Assembly: GCA_023399295.1 (NCBI GenBank)
Contig: JAEWQF010000075.1
Coordinates: 1 to 64,000, forward strand
Direction of reading: 5' to 3'
DNA: 64,000 bases
Source of the DNA: Bacteroidota bacterium
GTDB lineage: Bacteria > Bacteroidota > Bacteroidia > Bacteroidales > Dysgonomonadaceae
How positions within the stretch are numbered: the stretch's first letter is position 1; each line of letters opens with the position of its first letter. This document shows, piece by piece, positions 33,409-43,189 of this stretch. Both the position numbers and the translations under genes were made by a program. Below the pieces are notes generated by a model that ran no database searches, had not been told where the DNA came from, and was given only the letters and a program-made list of their open reading frames with translations.

Positions 33409-34215
33409 TCAGCGTCTTTGGCCGGAGACATCTTTGAGCACTGCCCGCACAAAACCCATCTTCAAGTGGGTATCAATCACTACAGGAATCCGGTTCTCAT
33501 CGTTGGTGAGGGAGGCTTTCAACGCCTCTTTTTGGTCGGTGAAGGCATCATCCTCAATCGTCATGGATATGTTAATCACCTCGTAACGCTTGCCATTATT
33601 GGCTTTGACAGATGAGATCCCCAGGTAGTTGACATACATCGGCACGGGGCGTTTCCCGGAAATAAACTGGATGAAATGAGAGTCACCCGGACGCATCCCG
33701 GTGTAGTCGAGGTTGCGCACATAGGTGAGTATCGAGAGGTAATCGTAGGTACAGCGGTTGGTGGTGACTGTTTCATCGAATCGTTCTTCACCGTTTCTGG
33801 TACGCAAGGCGCGGATGTTGATCCGGCTTCCCTCATAGCTGAAGGCCTGTCGTTCCACCGAATAATCCTTCCCTTCCGACGCCTCCTTGGTGAAAAGCAG
33901 GGGTCTCAGATCCTTGTCGACATAGGAAGTGAGGGTATCGTTCACATTGTAAATATTGCCTGCCAGGCCCGAAGTATTGAGGGTCATCACCGTCTTGTAG
34001 GCATTGATGCCACGGTAATTTGCCTCAGTGACCGAGAGTGAACCCTTGCCTGCACGGGCATTGATGATGCCGTAATTGAAATAGAGGTCGTATTGAATCT
34101 TCTCTCCACTTGCAAATGCGGTGTTGCGCACCTTGCACTGTGCATTGATTGCCGTAGTGGCAATCAGGAAAGTGAAAAGCACAAAGGGATAAAGGATATG
34201 GTTTCTTCTTTTCAT
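33409..34215 (-). CDS. DUF3108 exported protein
   Basis: A 268-residue protein with a signal peptide (residues 1-25, IATTAINAQ) and a beta-rich DUF3108 body (FASGEKIQYDLYFNYGIINARAGKGSL, DFLSILTYVRNLDY-type segment, YEVINISMTIEDDAF). DUF3108 proteins are periplasmic or outer membrane proteins of unknown function in Gram-negatives. The frame is open 74 codons upstream, but that region is low-quality and overlaps the neighbour, so MKRRNHILYPF was chosen. It follows the Ig-like lipoprotein gene by 40 bp. Confidence 0.75.
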   Translation of the reverse strand: MKRRNHILYPFVLFTFLIATTAINAQCKVRNTAFASGEKIQYDLYFNYGIINARAGKGSLSVTEANYRGINAYKTVMTLNTSGLAGNIYNVNDTLTSYVDKDLRPLLFTKEASEGKDYSVERQAFSYEGSRINIRALRTRNGEERFDETVTTNRCTYDYLSILTYVRNLDYTGMRPGDSHFIQFISGKRPVPMYVNYLGISSVKANNGKRYEVINISMTIEDDAFTDQKEALKASLTNDENRIPVVIDTHLKMGFVRAVLKDVSGQRR

Positions 34216-34255
34216 CGTTTCAACTGGTTCTGATTCTGTTCGCATTGGCACGAAA

Positions 34256-36235
34256 CTACAATGGCCGCATGCCACTCGCTCTACCGCTGCTTCTGCCTCC
34301 TCCGGAGCCGGAAAATGGTGAGCCTGATTGTTGCTGTTGTCCACCTCGTTCTCTTTCCAGGTTCGGATCTCTCTTTTTCTTCTCTTCCGGTTTATTCTTT
34401 GTGATCTCCAGTAGCTTCTGTCTGATAACCGGTACATCTGTGATATTCCAGTCTTCGAGATGATCTGAGAAGGCCCTGATCACAAGTTTTGCAGGATAGT
34501 AGTAAACCGTTTCCGGTTGACTGTTCGCTTCGTAGTTACCTGTTGTCCAATAGCCATCTTCATCCTCATCGATCACCAACCGCGCATAGAACTCACCGGG
34601 TGGCAGATCCTGGAAACGGGCGTTGTTCTCTTTGACGGAGCTTTTTCGAAAAGGTTTATCCCCCTTGTCGAGCAGTTCCACGAAAGCAGGCGTGCCTGGA
34701 GGCAGTCCGGCAATGACAAGCTCGAGGTTGCCATACTGATCCAGCTCTTTCACGGTGAAAGCTTGCTCATATTTGTTGTTCCACAGTCCATAATGACTCA
34801 TGATGGCAGCTGAATCGATCGCAACCTTATATTTACCCCCGGGGTTCCAGGTGGGACGGAGGATGAACTTGCGCGGATTGAGCGTGTCGCTCTCAAACCG
34901 ATAGGGGACAGGGAAAAAGAGCGAGTCCTCCTGACGAAGCAGCTGTACATAGGAAGAGTCGAACCGCAACACCGGCTCACCAAACTCAATACGTACAGGG
35001 TTAAAGATATCGAACGTGTTCTGTACATTGCTCTTCAATTCCAGGAAGGTGATCTGCTGTTCTCCCGACTCCTCTGCCGCCTCCGCTCTCTCCTTCTCCT
35101 GTTGTGCACGTCGCTGGCGTGCTGCGCCACGCTCGGTGAAGGTGAGCGTATCGGTGTCGATATAGTCGCGGTTGAGCGAATCGGTACGGAAATAGTTGAG
35201 CTGCATCCTGATTGTGTCCTCCCGATACACCAACGAGTCGGTAATCCACAAAACAAGGGAGTCATTGCCCCTGTTCTTCTCAAGCTGATACCACCCACTA
35301 TCCGGCTCATTCGGATGCATCAGTGTGAATGAAGGCATCGGTGCAGGAGCAGCAAACTTCAACAAGAGCCGGTGTGGATCGAGACGTTCATGCGATTGCA
35401 GGTACTTCCGCTGGAAGTCTGACAGGAATGAACGCAACAGCAGGTCGTCAGGTAGAAACCGGGTGTAGTGGACTGTCTGAATGCTGTCGATGGTGAGGCT
35501 GTCACGAAAGATGGTATCCTGCCGAACGGCAGGCATGGTGGAGGGCACAACCAACGAATCGAGGAAGGCGACAACCTCCTGGGGATTGTCATATTTGTAG
35601 TCCCTGTTCAGGTCCCCCAGTGCAAAAACACGGTAAGTTCCAGGAGCCATCCCTCTTACGGTGAAAGTACCGCGTGAATCGGTACGGGATATGCGTTCAA
35701 AGGGCACCCGGGTGAAAACGGTGTCATCGAAGTTGGAATGGATCCCAACGTAAATGCCGGAAACAGGTTCCAGGTCGGATGCTGAAAGCACCTTTCCCGA
35801 GACAGCCAGGGTATCGAGCCGGTCGCCGGTAGAGAAGGAGTAGACAAAGTTCTCCAGTGGGTTCTCTTCGTTGTTGTCCACGATGGCATCGGTGAAATCG
35901 ATGGTATAAGTGGTATTGGGCAACAACTCATCGTTCAGTTCCACCACCGCTTTCTTGCCTATTGAGCGTATGACCGGCATATTCTGTTGCGGGGGTGTGA
36001 TGATCACCTTTTCGTTGGGTGTCTTGATTTTGATGTTCTCATCAAACTCAATCTCAATCCTCGTGGGTGTGCTGTTGAGTGCATTGAATGCCGGTGTTGC
36101 ATTTCGCACCACCGGCGGATCCACATCATACAAGCCTCCTGTAGGGGAAGCAATGTTGGCACAAGAGTACAAAACAACGACAGTCGTCAGCGTCAGGAAT
36201 AGAAATGAGAGCAATGAGAAAATTTTGTTCAGCAT
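34256..36235 (-). CDS. Large Ig-like-domain surface or periplasmic lipoprotein
   Basis: A 659-residue protein with a lipoprotein signal (VVVLYSCANI, Cys about residue 25). Next is a Big-like N-terminal domain (PPVVRNATPAFNALNSTPTRIEIEFDENI, PNTTYTIDFTDAIVDNNEENPLENFVYSFSTG). A carboxypeptidase-regulatory-like module follows (VSGKVLSASDLEPVSGIYVG, GTFTVRGMAPGTYRVFALGDLN). The C-terminus is Gly/Ser/Arg-rich (FSGSGGGRSSGRASG). I recall similar Ig-like lipoproteins of unknown function across Bacteroidetes. The ATG after the -7 element was chosen over one nine codons upstream. It is probably cotranscribed with the DUF3108 gene. Confidence 0.7.
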   Translation of the reverse strand: MLNKIFSLLSFLFLTLTTVVVLYSCANIASPTGGLYDVDPPVVRNATPAFNALNSTPTRIEIEFDENIKIKTPNEKVIITPPQQNMPVIRSIGKKAVVELNDELLPNTTYTIDFTDAIVDNNEENPLENFVYSFSTGDRLDTLAVSGKVLSASDLEPVSGIYVGIHSNFDDTVFTRVPFERISRTDSRGTFTVRGMAPGTYRVFALGDLNRDYKYDNPQEVVAFLDSLVVPSTMPAVRQDTIFRDSLTIDSIQTVHYTRFLPDDLLLRSFLSDFQRKYLQSHERLDPHRLLLKFAAPAPMPSFTLMHPNEPDSGWYQLEKNRGNDSLVLWITDSLVYREDTIRMQLNYFRTDSLNRDYIDTDTLTFTERGAARQRRAQQEKERAEAAEESGEQQITFLELKSNVQNTFDIFNPVRIEFGEPVLRFDSSYVQLLRQEDSLFFPVPYRFESDTLNPRKFILRPTWNPGGKYKVAIDSAAIMSHYGLWNNKYEQAFTVKELDQYGNLELVIAGLPPGTPAFVELLDKGDKPFRKSSVKENNARFQDLPPGEFYARLVIDEDEDGYWTTGNYEANSQPETVYYYPAKLVIRAFSDHLEDWNITDVPVIRQKLLEITKNKPEEKKKRDPNLERERGGQQQQSGSPFSGSGGGRSSGRASGMRPL

Positions 36236-36270
36236 TGTACCGCGTTCGAATGAGTTTGTCAATTATCGGA

Positions 36271-36278
36271 CAAAAGTA
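36271..36278 (-). promoter_or_regulatory. Bacteroidota -7 element (TACTTTTG) for the Ig-like lipoprotein
   Basis: The minus strand reads TACTTTTG, 35 bp before the chosen start. Confidence 0.6.
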
Positions 36279-36342
36279 CAATCATTTACCCGTTTTATTC
36301 CATATGAATTCAGAAAAATAGTGAAAAAGAGGCGAAGAGTCA

Positions 36343-37632
36343 TCATGATGAAGGCCGGGATGAGGAGAGAAGGGTATGTCCTATCCGGCAGAAAAGACAT
36401 TTCTTCCGGTCACAATACTCCTTTCTGAGCTGTATCAGCGCCTGCGTGTCACAAGCGGTGGCTGGTTCAACACCAGCCTCCCGAAACAACTGCACGATAC
36501 TGTTCCTCTCCGGTTTCAGTGACAGGAGAAGTTGCAATGCCCTCTCACAGTACTCCTCCCTGTCAGTACTCCTGCCATACGCGAAGAGGATCGGCACCAC
36601 GGTGTTGATTAGCAGGATATCGATTGAGCTGGCACCAAGTATTTTAGTCGTCTTGGGTGACTCCTTACCGAAGGAGTAATGGGTTAACCAGTATTCGGAA
36701 GGTTCGCAACGCAAGAGAGCGGCATAGTGTGCCGGATTGGTAGTCTCAAGAATTGTTGAGAAGAGCCGTCCCGCATGCTGCAACAGAGAGGCCAATTGGG
36801 CAATACGCACGTGTGGGAAGGAGTAAGGGCGGATTCTCATCTTGCTGAACAGAAAGCCATCGAGGCAACTTAATCCGTACTTGCCACGCAGAAAACGATA
36901 GTCCGACTCCAACTGACGGCTGTAAGGATCTCCAGGCAGGGAATCATCCAACAGACCGGCCTGACCGAACAACAGCGCTTCCACCATCAACAAGTCATCG
37001 TTGTGTCGCAGGATATAATTCAAAGGCAGTGACAATGCCAGTGATTCAAAGGGGCGGCTGTTGAGACCGAATCCGAAGTTGCGGGTGAGGATCACATAAA
37101 AGACCTCGTCCCATGAGTTGTTGAATCGCCGCAGATGAGTGACAATCTCATCACACTTGCGTTCAAGCCTTTCCAGACAGAGATCATCCAGCCAGGAACG
37201 AATCAGCCGCTGATCCATTCCGACAAGAAGATCACGGCAGGGAAGCGGTTGATCACTGTGCAAAAGGTAAGCGGCATTTTCACGCACCTTGTGGGAAAAG
37301 GGGAGAAGCGACTGAGGCACGCGCTCTCCTTTTTGGTTTACCACCTCCCTGTTGATTCGTTCCACCAGATGCAGGATCACCGTATTGTATATCGGATCAA
37401 GGTGATGCCCATGGTGGTACCAGTCAGACGATGTGCTGTGTATCTCGATGTTCCCGGCCCAGATGACATCCCCGATGCGCACCTTGGCATTGAAAAAATC
37501 AGGACCTGCGTGCAGGTTATGTACCCCCGGATCGATCACCTCAATCGGGCAGCCATCAGTGGTCACCAGCGCTTCGTGGGGATAGAGCCGGCATTTCCAC
37601 ACGTAATGCAACAATTGCTCCTGACTGGTCAT
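36343..37632 (-). CDS. DUF2851 family protein
   Basis: A 429-residue cytoplasmic protein of the DUF2851 family, which is restricted largely to Bacteroidota and has no known function. Typical stretches are QLLHYVWKCRLYP, HNLHAGPDFFNAKVRIGDVIWAGNIEIH and FLFSKMRIRPYSFPHVRIAQLA. The GNIEIH / SDWYHHGHHLDPIYNTVILHLV region is His-rich and could bind a metal (inference). The C-terminus has a C-x11-C-x2-C pattern (CDTQALIQLRKEYCDRKKC). The ATG at MTSQEQLL was taken because a -7 element lies just upstream. Confidence 0.75.
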   Translation of the reverse strand: MTSQEQLLHYVWKCRLYPHEALVTTDGCPIEVIDPGVHNLHAGPDFFNAKVRIGDVIWAGNIEIHSTSSDWYHHGHHLDPIYNTVILHLVERINREVVNQKGERVPQSLLPFSHKVRENAAYLLHSDQPLPCRDLLVGMDQRLIRSWLDDLCLERLERKCDEIVTHLRRFNNSWDEVFYVILTRNFGFGLNSRPFESLALSLPLNYILRHNDDLLMVEALLFGQAGLLDDSLPGDPYSRQLESDYRFLRGKYGLSCLDGFLFSKMRIRPYSFPHVRIAQLASLLQHAGRLFSTILETTNPAHYAALLRCEPSEYWLTHYSFGKESPKTTKILGASSIDILLINTVVPILFAYGRSTDREEYCERALQLLLSLKPERNSIVQLFREAGVEPATACDTQALIQLRKEYCDRKKCLFCRIGHTLLSSSRPSS

Positions 37633-37651
37633 TGCCAAAAGGTTTAACACC

Positions 37652-37659
37652 CAAAGATA
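37652..37659 (-). promoter_or_regulatory. Bacteroidota -7 element (TATCTTTG) for the DUF2851 gene
   Basis: The minus strand reads TATCTTTG, 19 bp before the chosen ATG. Confidence 0.6.
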
Positions 37660-37737
37660 GAACCAATTATCGATATACACAAGGCATCAACCAATAAAGG
37701 AACCATCCCCTGCTCACTGATTGTGAAGAAATATCAC

Positions 37738-37745
37738 TACTTTTG
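37738..37745 (+). promoter_or_regulatory. Bacteroidota -7 element (TACTTTTG) for the cysteine desulfidase-like gene
   Basis: TACTTTTG lies 29 bp before the ATG and diverges from the DUF2851 promoter. Confidence 0.6.
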
Positions 37746-37774
37746 CATCGTTTGATCATTGCCCCTACCTGCTT

Positions 37775-39061
37775 ATGCTCGCACCCGACCTGAGAAGAGA
37801 GATCCGCACGCTAATGCAGCAGGAGATCGTGCCTGCCATCGGCTGTACCGAGCCCATCTCCGTGGCGCTCTGTACTGCCTGCGCGTGCAGTGTGTTACCA
37901 ACAAAACCAGACCGGATCGATGCCTATCTGAGTGCCAATGTGATCAAGAATGCCATGGGTGTTGGGATACCGGGGAGTGGGCTGACAGGACTCCCCATCG
38001 CGATAGCCCTCGGTGCACTCAAAGGACGCCATGAAGATGGACTGGAGTTGTTGAAGGGAATCACTCCCGAGGATGTGGAACTGGGTAAACAGTTTATTCG
38101 CCAGAATCGCATTGCCATTCATCTAAGTGAGCAGGAGGAAGAGAAGTTATACATAGATGTGCATTGTCATTCAGGTGATCAGTCATCCAACGCCATCATC
38201 CAGGGTTCTCACACCCATTTTACATACATCGGTTTGAATGGCCGGACACTGTGGGATGCGAAGGAAGAGGTGGCTGAGGATGGCAATGAGGATGTACTAC
38301 CACCTCTCACTTTCCGGACTATCTATGATTATGCCACCGAATCGCCCCTTGAAGAGCTCGCCTTTATTCTGGAGGGGGCACGGATGAACATGAAGGTGGC
38401 AGAAGAGGCAATGGCCGGGCAATATGGGCACAATGTAGCAGGCAGCCTCTTGCAGCGAAATGGCCGGGCCATCTTTGGTGACAATCTACACAGTCGCATG
38501 GTGATCGCCACGGCGGGTGCCTGTGATGTGCGGATGGATGGAGCCCTGATTCCGGTGATGAGCAACTCTGGAAGCGGAAACCAGGGTATCGCCGGCACTG
38601 TTCCGGTGATGACCTTTGCCCGGGAGGAGGGATGCCCTGAGGAGTCACTGATTCGGGCACTGACACTGAGCAGCCTGCTGATCATCCATATCAAACAGCA
38701 CCTGGGCAAACTTTCGGCACTCTGCGGATGTGTGGTTGCCTCCACCGGCTCTGCTTGCGGCATCACCTTGCTGATGGGTGGCAGTTACACCCAACTCATC
38801 TTTGCCGCCAAAAATATGATCGCCAACATTACCGGGATGATCTGTGATGGCGCCAAGCCCAGTTGTGCACTCAAAATTGCCAGTGGGGTATCTACCGCCA
38901 CGCTCTCGGCGGTGATGGCCATGGAAAATGAGGGTGTGACGGCTCTGGAGGGTATCATCGATGAGGAGATCGACCAGACCATCCGCAACCTGGCATTGAT
39001 TGGAAACCGTGGCATGCAGGAGACCGACAAGCTGGTGTTGGATATCATGACGAAGAAATAG
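37775..39061 (+). CDS. UPF0597 / L-cysteine desulfidase family protein
   Basis: A 428-residue protein of the YhaM/CyuA (UPF0597) family. Motifs: EIVPAIGCTEPISVAL (start), PVMSNSGSGNQGIAGT, STGSACGITLLMGG and GMICDGAKPSCALKIASG, the last with conserved cysteines proposed to hold an iron-sulfur cluster. Characterised members break down L-cysteine to pyruvate, sulfide and ammonia. The gene is followed after 4 bp by a MATE exporter, probably in one transcript. Confidence 0.88.
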   Translation: MLAPDLRREIRTLMQQEIVPAIGCTEPISVALCTACACSVLPTKPDRIDAYLSANVIKNAMGVGIPGSGLTGLPIAIALGALKGRHEDGLELLKGITPEDVELGKQFIRQNRIAIHLSEQEEEKLYIDVHCHSGDQSSNAIIQGSHTHFTYIGLNGRTLWDAKEEVAEDGNEDVLPPLTFRTIYDYATESPLEELAFILEGARMNMKVAEEAMAGQYGHNVAGSLLQRNGRAIFGDNLHSRMVIATAGACDVRMDGALIPVMSNSGSGNQGIAGTVPVMTFAREEGCPEESLIRALTLSSLLIIHIKQHLGKLSALCGCVVASTGSACGITLLMGGSYTQLIFAAKNMIANITGMICDGAKPSCALKIASGVSTATLSAVMAMENEGVTALEGIIDEEIDQTIRNLALIGNRGMQETDKLVLDIMTKK

Positions 39062-39065
39062 GTTA

Positions 39066-40457
39066 TTGATTATTATTTTGTATACAGACAAAGAAATCGC
39101 TTTCCGGTCCCAAAAGATTTGGAGACTGGTCTGGAACTATTCTCTACCCAGCATTGTGGGGACACTGGTCACCGCAATGTACAATGTGGTCGATCGCATC
39201 TTCATCGGACTGGTGGAGGGGCCTTTTGCTATCTCGGGACTGGCCATCACCTTCCCGGTGATGACGCTCACCTCCTCTCTGGGGATGCTGGTGGGATCTG
39301 GAGCGGCTGCACGCATCTCCATCAGCCTGGGCAAGAGGGATCACCATACGGCAGAACAGATCCTGGGCAACTCATTGCTGCTTACCGTGATCCTCAACGC
39401 TGTTTTCATCACCCTCTTCGTCACTTTTCTGGAGCCAATCCTGATGGCGTTTGGTGCCAGCAGCCTCACATTTCCCTATGCCCGTGATTACCTGAAGATC
39501 GTGTTGCTGGGCAATCTCTTTGTCAGTCTCTGCTACAACTTCAACGCCATGATGCGTTCTTCGGGGTATCCCACAAAAGCGATGGTGACGATGCTAATAG
39601 GTGCAGTACTCAACCTCATCCTCAGCCCCCTTTTCCTATTTGTCTTCAAACTGGGTATCCGGGGGGTGGCCTGGGCAACGGTACTTTCCATGTTCATCGG
39701 CATGCTCTTCGTGATGCACCATTTCACCCTCCGCAGCAGCGTGATCCGTCTCAGATGGAAACAGATTCGCCTCAACAAGACGATCATCCTCTCCATCCTC
39801 TCCATTGGCCTCTCACCCTTCAGCATGCAAGTAGCTGCCTCGAGTGTAGCCCTTCTGATGAACACCTCGCTGCTCCGACACGGGGGCGATCTAGCAGTAG
39901 GAGCTTATGGCATCATCAACTCCATCCTGATGCTCATCCTGATGGTGGTGCTGGGCCTCAACCAGGGCACACAACCGATCATCGGTTACAACTATGGGGC
40001 AGGCAACTACCGCAGGGTCCGCGACACACTGTTCTATTCCCTCAAAATGGCCACCCTCTTCACCACAGTCGGCTTCCTCATCGGTCAGTTTTTTCCGCGG
40101 TTCCTGGCTTCGGCGTTCACCACCGATGCCGAGCTACTGGAGATCAGCGGTTCCGGTCTCCGCATTGCCTTGCTGGCACTGCCATTTGTTGGGTTCCAGA
40201 TCGTCAGCTCCAATTTCTTTCAGAGCATCGGCTTCGCTGCCAAGTCGATCATCCAGAGCCTGAGCCGACAGCTTATCTTCCTGGTACCGGGCATCATCTT
40301 GCTGCCTCGCATCTGGGGACTACAAGGGTTATGGATCGCGATACCGGTCTCCGACACCCTGGCCGCCCTCTTGTCACTCTACCTGTTGGCAATTCAGCTG
40401 CGTCACCTGCGCCGAATGGAGGAAGGTGCGGATGACAGCAACCGACAACGCCGTTGA
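39066..40457 (+). CDS. MATE-family multidrug/cation efflux transporter
   Basis: A 463-residue inner membrane protein with about 12 membrane segments in two similar halves (first half LVWNYSLPSIVGTLVTAMYNVVDRIFIG, second half LSIGLSPFSMQVAASSVALLMN). The conserved NQGTQPIIGYNYGAGNY signature is present. MATE transporters export drugs or metabolites using Na or H gradients. No ATG fits the N-terminus: the start is a TTG at 39066 or another TTG at 39078. It follows the desulfidase-like gene closely; the exported compound is unknown. Confidence 0.87.
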   Translation: MIIILYTDKEIAFRSQKIWRLVWNYSLPSIVGTLVTAMYNVVDRIFIGLVEGPFAISGLAITFPVMTLTSSLGMLVGSGAAARISISLGKRDHHTAEQILGNSLLLTVILNAVFITLFVTFLEPILMAFGASSLTFPYARDYLKIVLLGNLFVSLCYNFNAMMRSSGYPTKAMVTMLIGAVLNLILSPLFLFVFKLGIRGVAWATVLSMFIGMLFVMHHFTLRSSVIRLRWKQIRLNKTIILSILSIGLSPFSMQVAASSVALLMNTSLLRHGGDLAVGAYGIINSILMLILMVVLGLNQGTQPIIGYNYGAGNYRRVRDTLFYSLKMATLFTTVGFLIGQFFPRFLASAFTTDAELLEISGSGLRIALLALPFVGFQIVSSNFFQSIGFAAKSIIQSLSRQLIFLVPGIILLPRIWGLQGLWIAIPVSDTLAALLSLYLLAIQLRHLRRMEEGADDSNRQRR

Positions 40458-40506
40458 GTTAACTCATTTTTTTCAGACAAATGGCTGAAAAGAGAGCGAT
40501 TTTGTG

Positions 40507-40514
40507 TAGTTTTG
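40507..40514 (+). promoter_or_regulatory. Bacteroidota -7 element (TAGTTTTG) for gpmA
   Basis: TAGTTTTG lies 46 bp before the gpmA ATG. Confidence 0.6.
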
Positions 40515-40560
40515 CATACCCGAAAAAAGCAACCAATTACTCACACATAAAAAAGTAAAT

Positions 40561-41307
40561 ATGAAGAAAGTAGTCTTGATTCGCCATGGCGAAAGTGCTT
40601 GGAACAAGGAGAACCGTTTCACGGGCTGGACCGATGTAGATCTCACCGAGAAAGGCATTGAAGAGGCCCACAAGGCGGGACAATACCTGAAAAAGGAGGG
40701 CTTCCAATTTGAGAAAGCCTATACCTCCTACCTCAAGAGAGCGGTAAAGACACTCAATGTGGTGCTCGACGAAATGGATCTCGACTGGATACCGGTAGAA
40801 AAGACATGGCGCCTCAACGAGAAACACTATGGCATTCTGCAGGGTCTTAACAAAGCTGAGACTGCCGCCAAGTATGGTGACGACCAGGTGCTTGTTTGGC
40901 GCCGCAGCTATGACATACCGCCACTGCCACTTGAAAAAGAAGACGCTCGTTCCCCGCTGCAGGATCCCCGTTACAAGGGTGTGGATGTGCAGGATCTCCC
41001 CCTTACCGAAGCACTGAAAGATACGGTAGAACGTATCCTCCCCTACTGGAACAACACCATCGTTCCGGAGATGAAGCAGTTCAACGAGGTGATCGTGGCA
41101 GCACATGGCAACAGCCTGAGAGGGATCATCAAGCATCTGAAGCAGATCTCCGACGAGGAGATCGTAAGCCTCAATCTACCCACCGCTGTCCCCTATGTTT
41201 TCGAGTTCGACGATGAGATGAACCTGCAAAAGGATTATTTCCTGGGTGATCCGGAGGAGATCAAGAAACTGATGGATGCAGTAGCCAACCAGGGTAAATC
41301 AAAATAA
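40561..41307 (+). CDS. gpmA: 2,3-bisphosphoglycerate-dependent phosphoglycerate mutase
   Basis: A 248-residue glycolytic enzyme interconverting 3- and 2-phosphoglycerate. The phosphohistidine motif is [18 protein letters not shown] (His9), with [14 protein letters not shown] and the second histidine in [15 protein letters not shown]. The length is normal. It has its own promoter and a strong terminator, so it appears monocistronic. Confidence 0.96.
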   Translation: MKKVVLIRHGESAWNKENRFTGWTDVDLTEKGIEEAHKAGQYLKKEGFQFEKAYTSYLKRAVKTLNVVLDEMDLDWIPVEKTWRLNEKHYGILQGLNKAETAAKYGDDQVLVWRRSYDIPPLPLEKEDARSPLQDPRYKGVDVQDLPLTEALKDTVERILPYWNNTIVPEMKQFNEVIVAAHGNSLRGIIKHLKQISDEEIVSLNLPTAVPYVFEFDDEMNLQKDYFLGDPEEIKKLMDAVANQGKSK

Positions 41308-41356
41308 GAGACCTTTCATCAACTGCCGGATGATTCACCTTGCGGCAGTTGCACAA

Positions 41357-41396
41357 GCAGGGTGTGTCGGCTGTAGCTGACACACCCTGCTTTATT
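41357..41396 (+). terminator. Intrinsic terminator after gpmA
   Basis: A 12-bp perfect stem gcagggtgtgtc / gacacaccctgc with a 10-base loop, followed by TTTATT. Confidence 0.82.
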
Positions 41397-41491
41397 GGTG
41401 GAACAAAGATGAAAATGATTGTCATCTCGTTGCTTTTATCTATTTTTACAGCTTCAAACTTTTCAACATCAAACCATAACCTCGTTTCAAA

Positions 41492-43168
41492 ATGAAAAAA
41501 ACCACCCTTTTGTCACTCTTGTTGCTCTTTCTTGTAGCACGATGTGATGACGAGCCGGGAACTGCTGATCAATATGATACGCAAATGGCCTTCCCCACAA
41601 CAATCACAGAAGGCATCTCATCCCCACCAGAGACAGTGACACAGTGGCAGCAGGGAGCACAGATAGGTGTTTCTGTCGAAGGGAACCCCTCCTATCACAA
41701 CATACCATTCACCACGAACGGTTCCGGTTATTTCAGTTCTACCACCCCCCTCTATTTTCCCAAGGGTGAGGATTCGTACAACATTACGGCCTACTACCCC
41801 TACCATCCAGGAATAAGTGGCAACACACTTCCTGTCGATCTGGCCACAAACCCGCAGTGCATTCTCTTCAGCAACAACCTGACAGGGATCACTGCCGACA
41901 ACAAGAACAAAGTGAACAAGTTGGTATTTGTGCATCTGCTACAGCGGATATACATCCGTATCAACACGCTCGATGAAGCATTGCTCACCAGCAATCTGGT
42001 TGCCAATCTGAAAGGATTCACGAAGGGATCAGTCTTACTGAGTGATGGAACGGTATCGGTGCAGCAAGGGAGTAGAGGCATCATCCCGTTGGAAATCACC
42101 GGCAACGAAAACGAGCGCATCGTCACTGGTTTCGTGCTGCCCTCGGCGGGAAGCAGTGTGGAACTGACCCTCATGGTGGATGCATTACAGTATCAATGGA
42201 GCATCCCCCTTACCGGGAAAGAGAATTATGTCTACAACTACGGTGTGGAGCTCAGGAAGGACAACATCAAAGTGACAACACCTGTAGTGCAGGAGAGTAG
42301 CCCTGAGGCTTACATTTTGTATCCGGCAGGTAGCACCAGCTCACCACCTGTCATCCCCGCCGGGCCGGATGAAAACGAATCACCTGCCACACAAATCTTC
42401 ATGGAAACGCCGGTACCCGCCACCGGAAGCATTCCTCCCCACAGCTACCAGGTGACCCATATGATCAGCAATCAGAGCTGGCTCAACAACAGCCAGGCCA
42501 CAGGTGATGTGAGGAACTACACCATTCACTACGATACGCGGGAGATCTACCCGGTATGGGTTGCATATCCGCTGCACCCATCCTTCATGCGATCGGGTAA
42601 CCGGACTGACGACTGGCAATATGATCCGTTGATACCGTTGGGGTATCAGCCCGATCTCTCCTCCAGCTGGCAAACACGCTCTGTGAGCAGAGGGCACATG
42701 CTTCCCAGTGCCAGCCGTAGTGCCAGTCTGAATCTGAACAGGACAACCTTTTATTTCACCAACATGGTCGCACAGAACAGCGAGATGAATGGCACCACCT
42801 GGAATGATCTGGAAGAGAAGGTCCGCTACTGGAGCAAACAGAGTGGGTTTGACACCCTCTACGTGGTTACCGGAAGTATCCTGCCATTGCCACCTGAAAC
42901 GATCAGCTATGCAATGGATGCCGCCGGCAGAAGGGCTGCCATTCCCAAATACCTCTATAAGGCACTATGTCGCAAGAACAAGCAGACGGGCGGGTACAAC
43001 TCCATCGCATTCATGATGGAGAACCGTACCACCGGCATCGATTATACCAGGAGTGTGCGTTCAGTTGAGGAGCTGGAACAGGAGACCGGATTCACTTTTT
43101 TCAGCAAGCTGCCGACAGCGAATGCCACCGAAGTGAAAAGAGAAAAGAACCTCACCATGTGGAATTGA
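41492..43168 (+). CDS. Fimbrillin-like domain fused to a DNA/RNA non-specific endonuclease
   Basis: A 558-residue exported protein. After a signal peptide ending LFLVARCDDEPG (Cys18; the residue before it is Arg, unusual for a lipobox) comes a beta-rich region (about 25-265) with the pattern of Bacteroidales fimbrillin-like proteins (GYFSSTTPLYFPKGEDSYNITAYYPYHPG). Residues about 305-555 form a NUC1-type nuclease: VSRGHMLPSASRS with the catalytic His402 (canonical DRGH is SRGH here), then FTNMVAQNSEMNGTTWNDLE with metal-binding Asn. It probably degrades nucleic acid at the cell surface. No clear -7 element was found upstream. Confidence 0.78.
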   Translation: MKKTTLLSLLLLFLVARCDDEPGTADQYDTQMAFPTTITEGISSPPETVTQWQQGAQIGVSVEGNPSYHNIPFTTNGSGYFSSTTPLYFPKGEDSYNITAYYPYHPGISGNTLPVDLATNPQCILFSNNLTGITADNKNKVNKLVFVHLLQRIYIRINTLDEALLTSNLVANLKGFTKGSVLLSDGTVSVQQGSRGIIPLEITGNENERIVTGFVLPSAGSSVELTLMVDALQYQWSIPLTGKENYVYNYGVELRKDNIKVTTPVVQESSPEAYILYPAGSTSSPPVIPAGPDENESPATQIFMETPVPATGSIPPHSYQVTHMISNQSWLNNSQATGDVRNYTIHYDTREIYPVWVAYPLHPSFMRSGNRTDDWQYDPLIPLGYQPDLSSSWQTRSVSRGHMLPSASRSASLNLNRTTFYFTNMVAQNSEMNGTTWNDLEEKVRYWSKQSGFDTLYVVTGSILPLPPETISYAMDAAGRRAAIPKYLYKALCRKNKQTGGYNSIAFMMENRTTGIDYTRSVRSVEELEQETGFTFFSKLPTANATEVKREKNLTMWN

Positions 43169-43189
43169 TGAGCGGTAAGACAGGGTCAT

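Noticed and set aside
40465..40495. Hairpin after the MATE gene (ttttcag / ctgaaaa)
   Set aside because: The stem is only 7 bp and AT-rich and lacks a T run in the right place, so it is not a convincing terminator.
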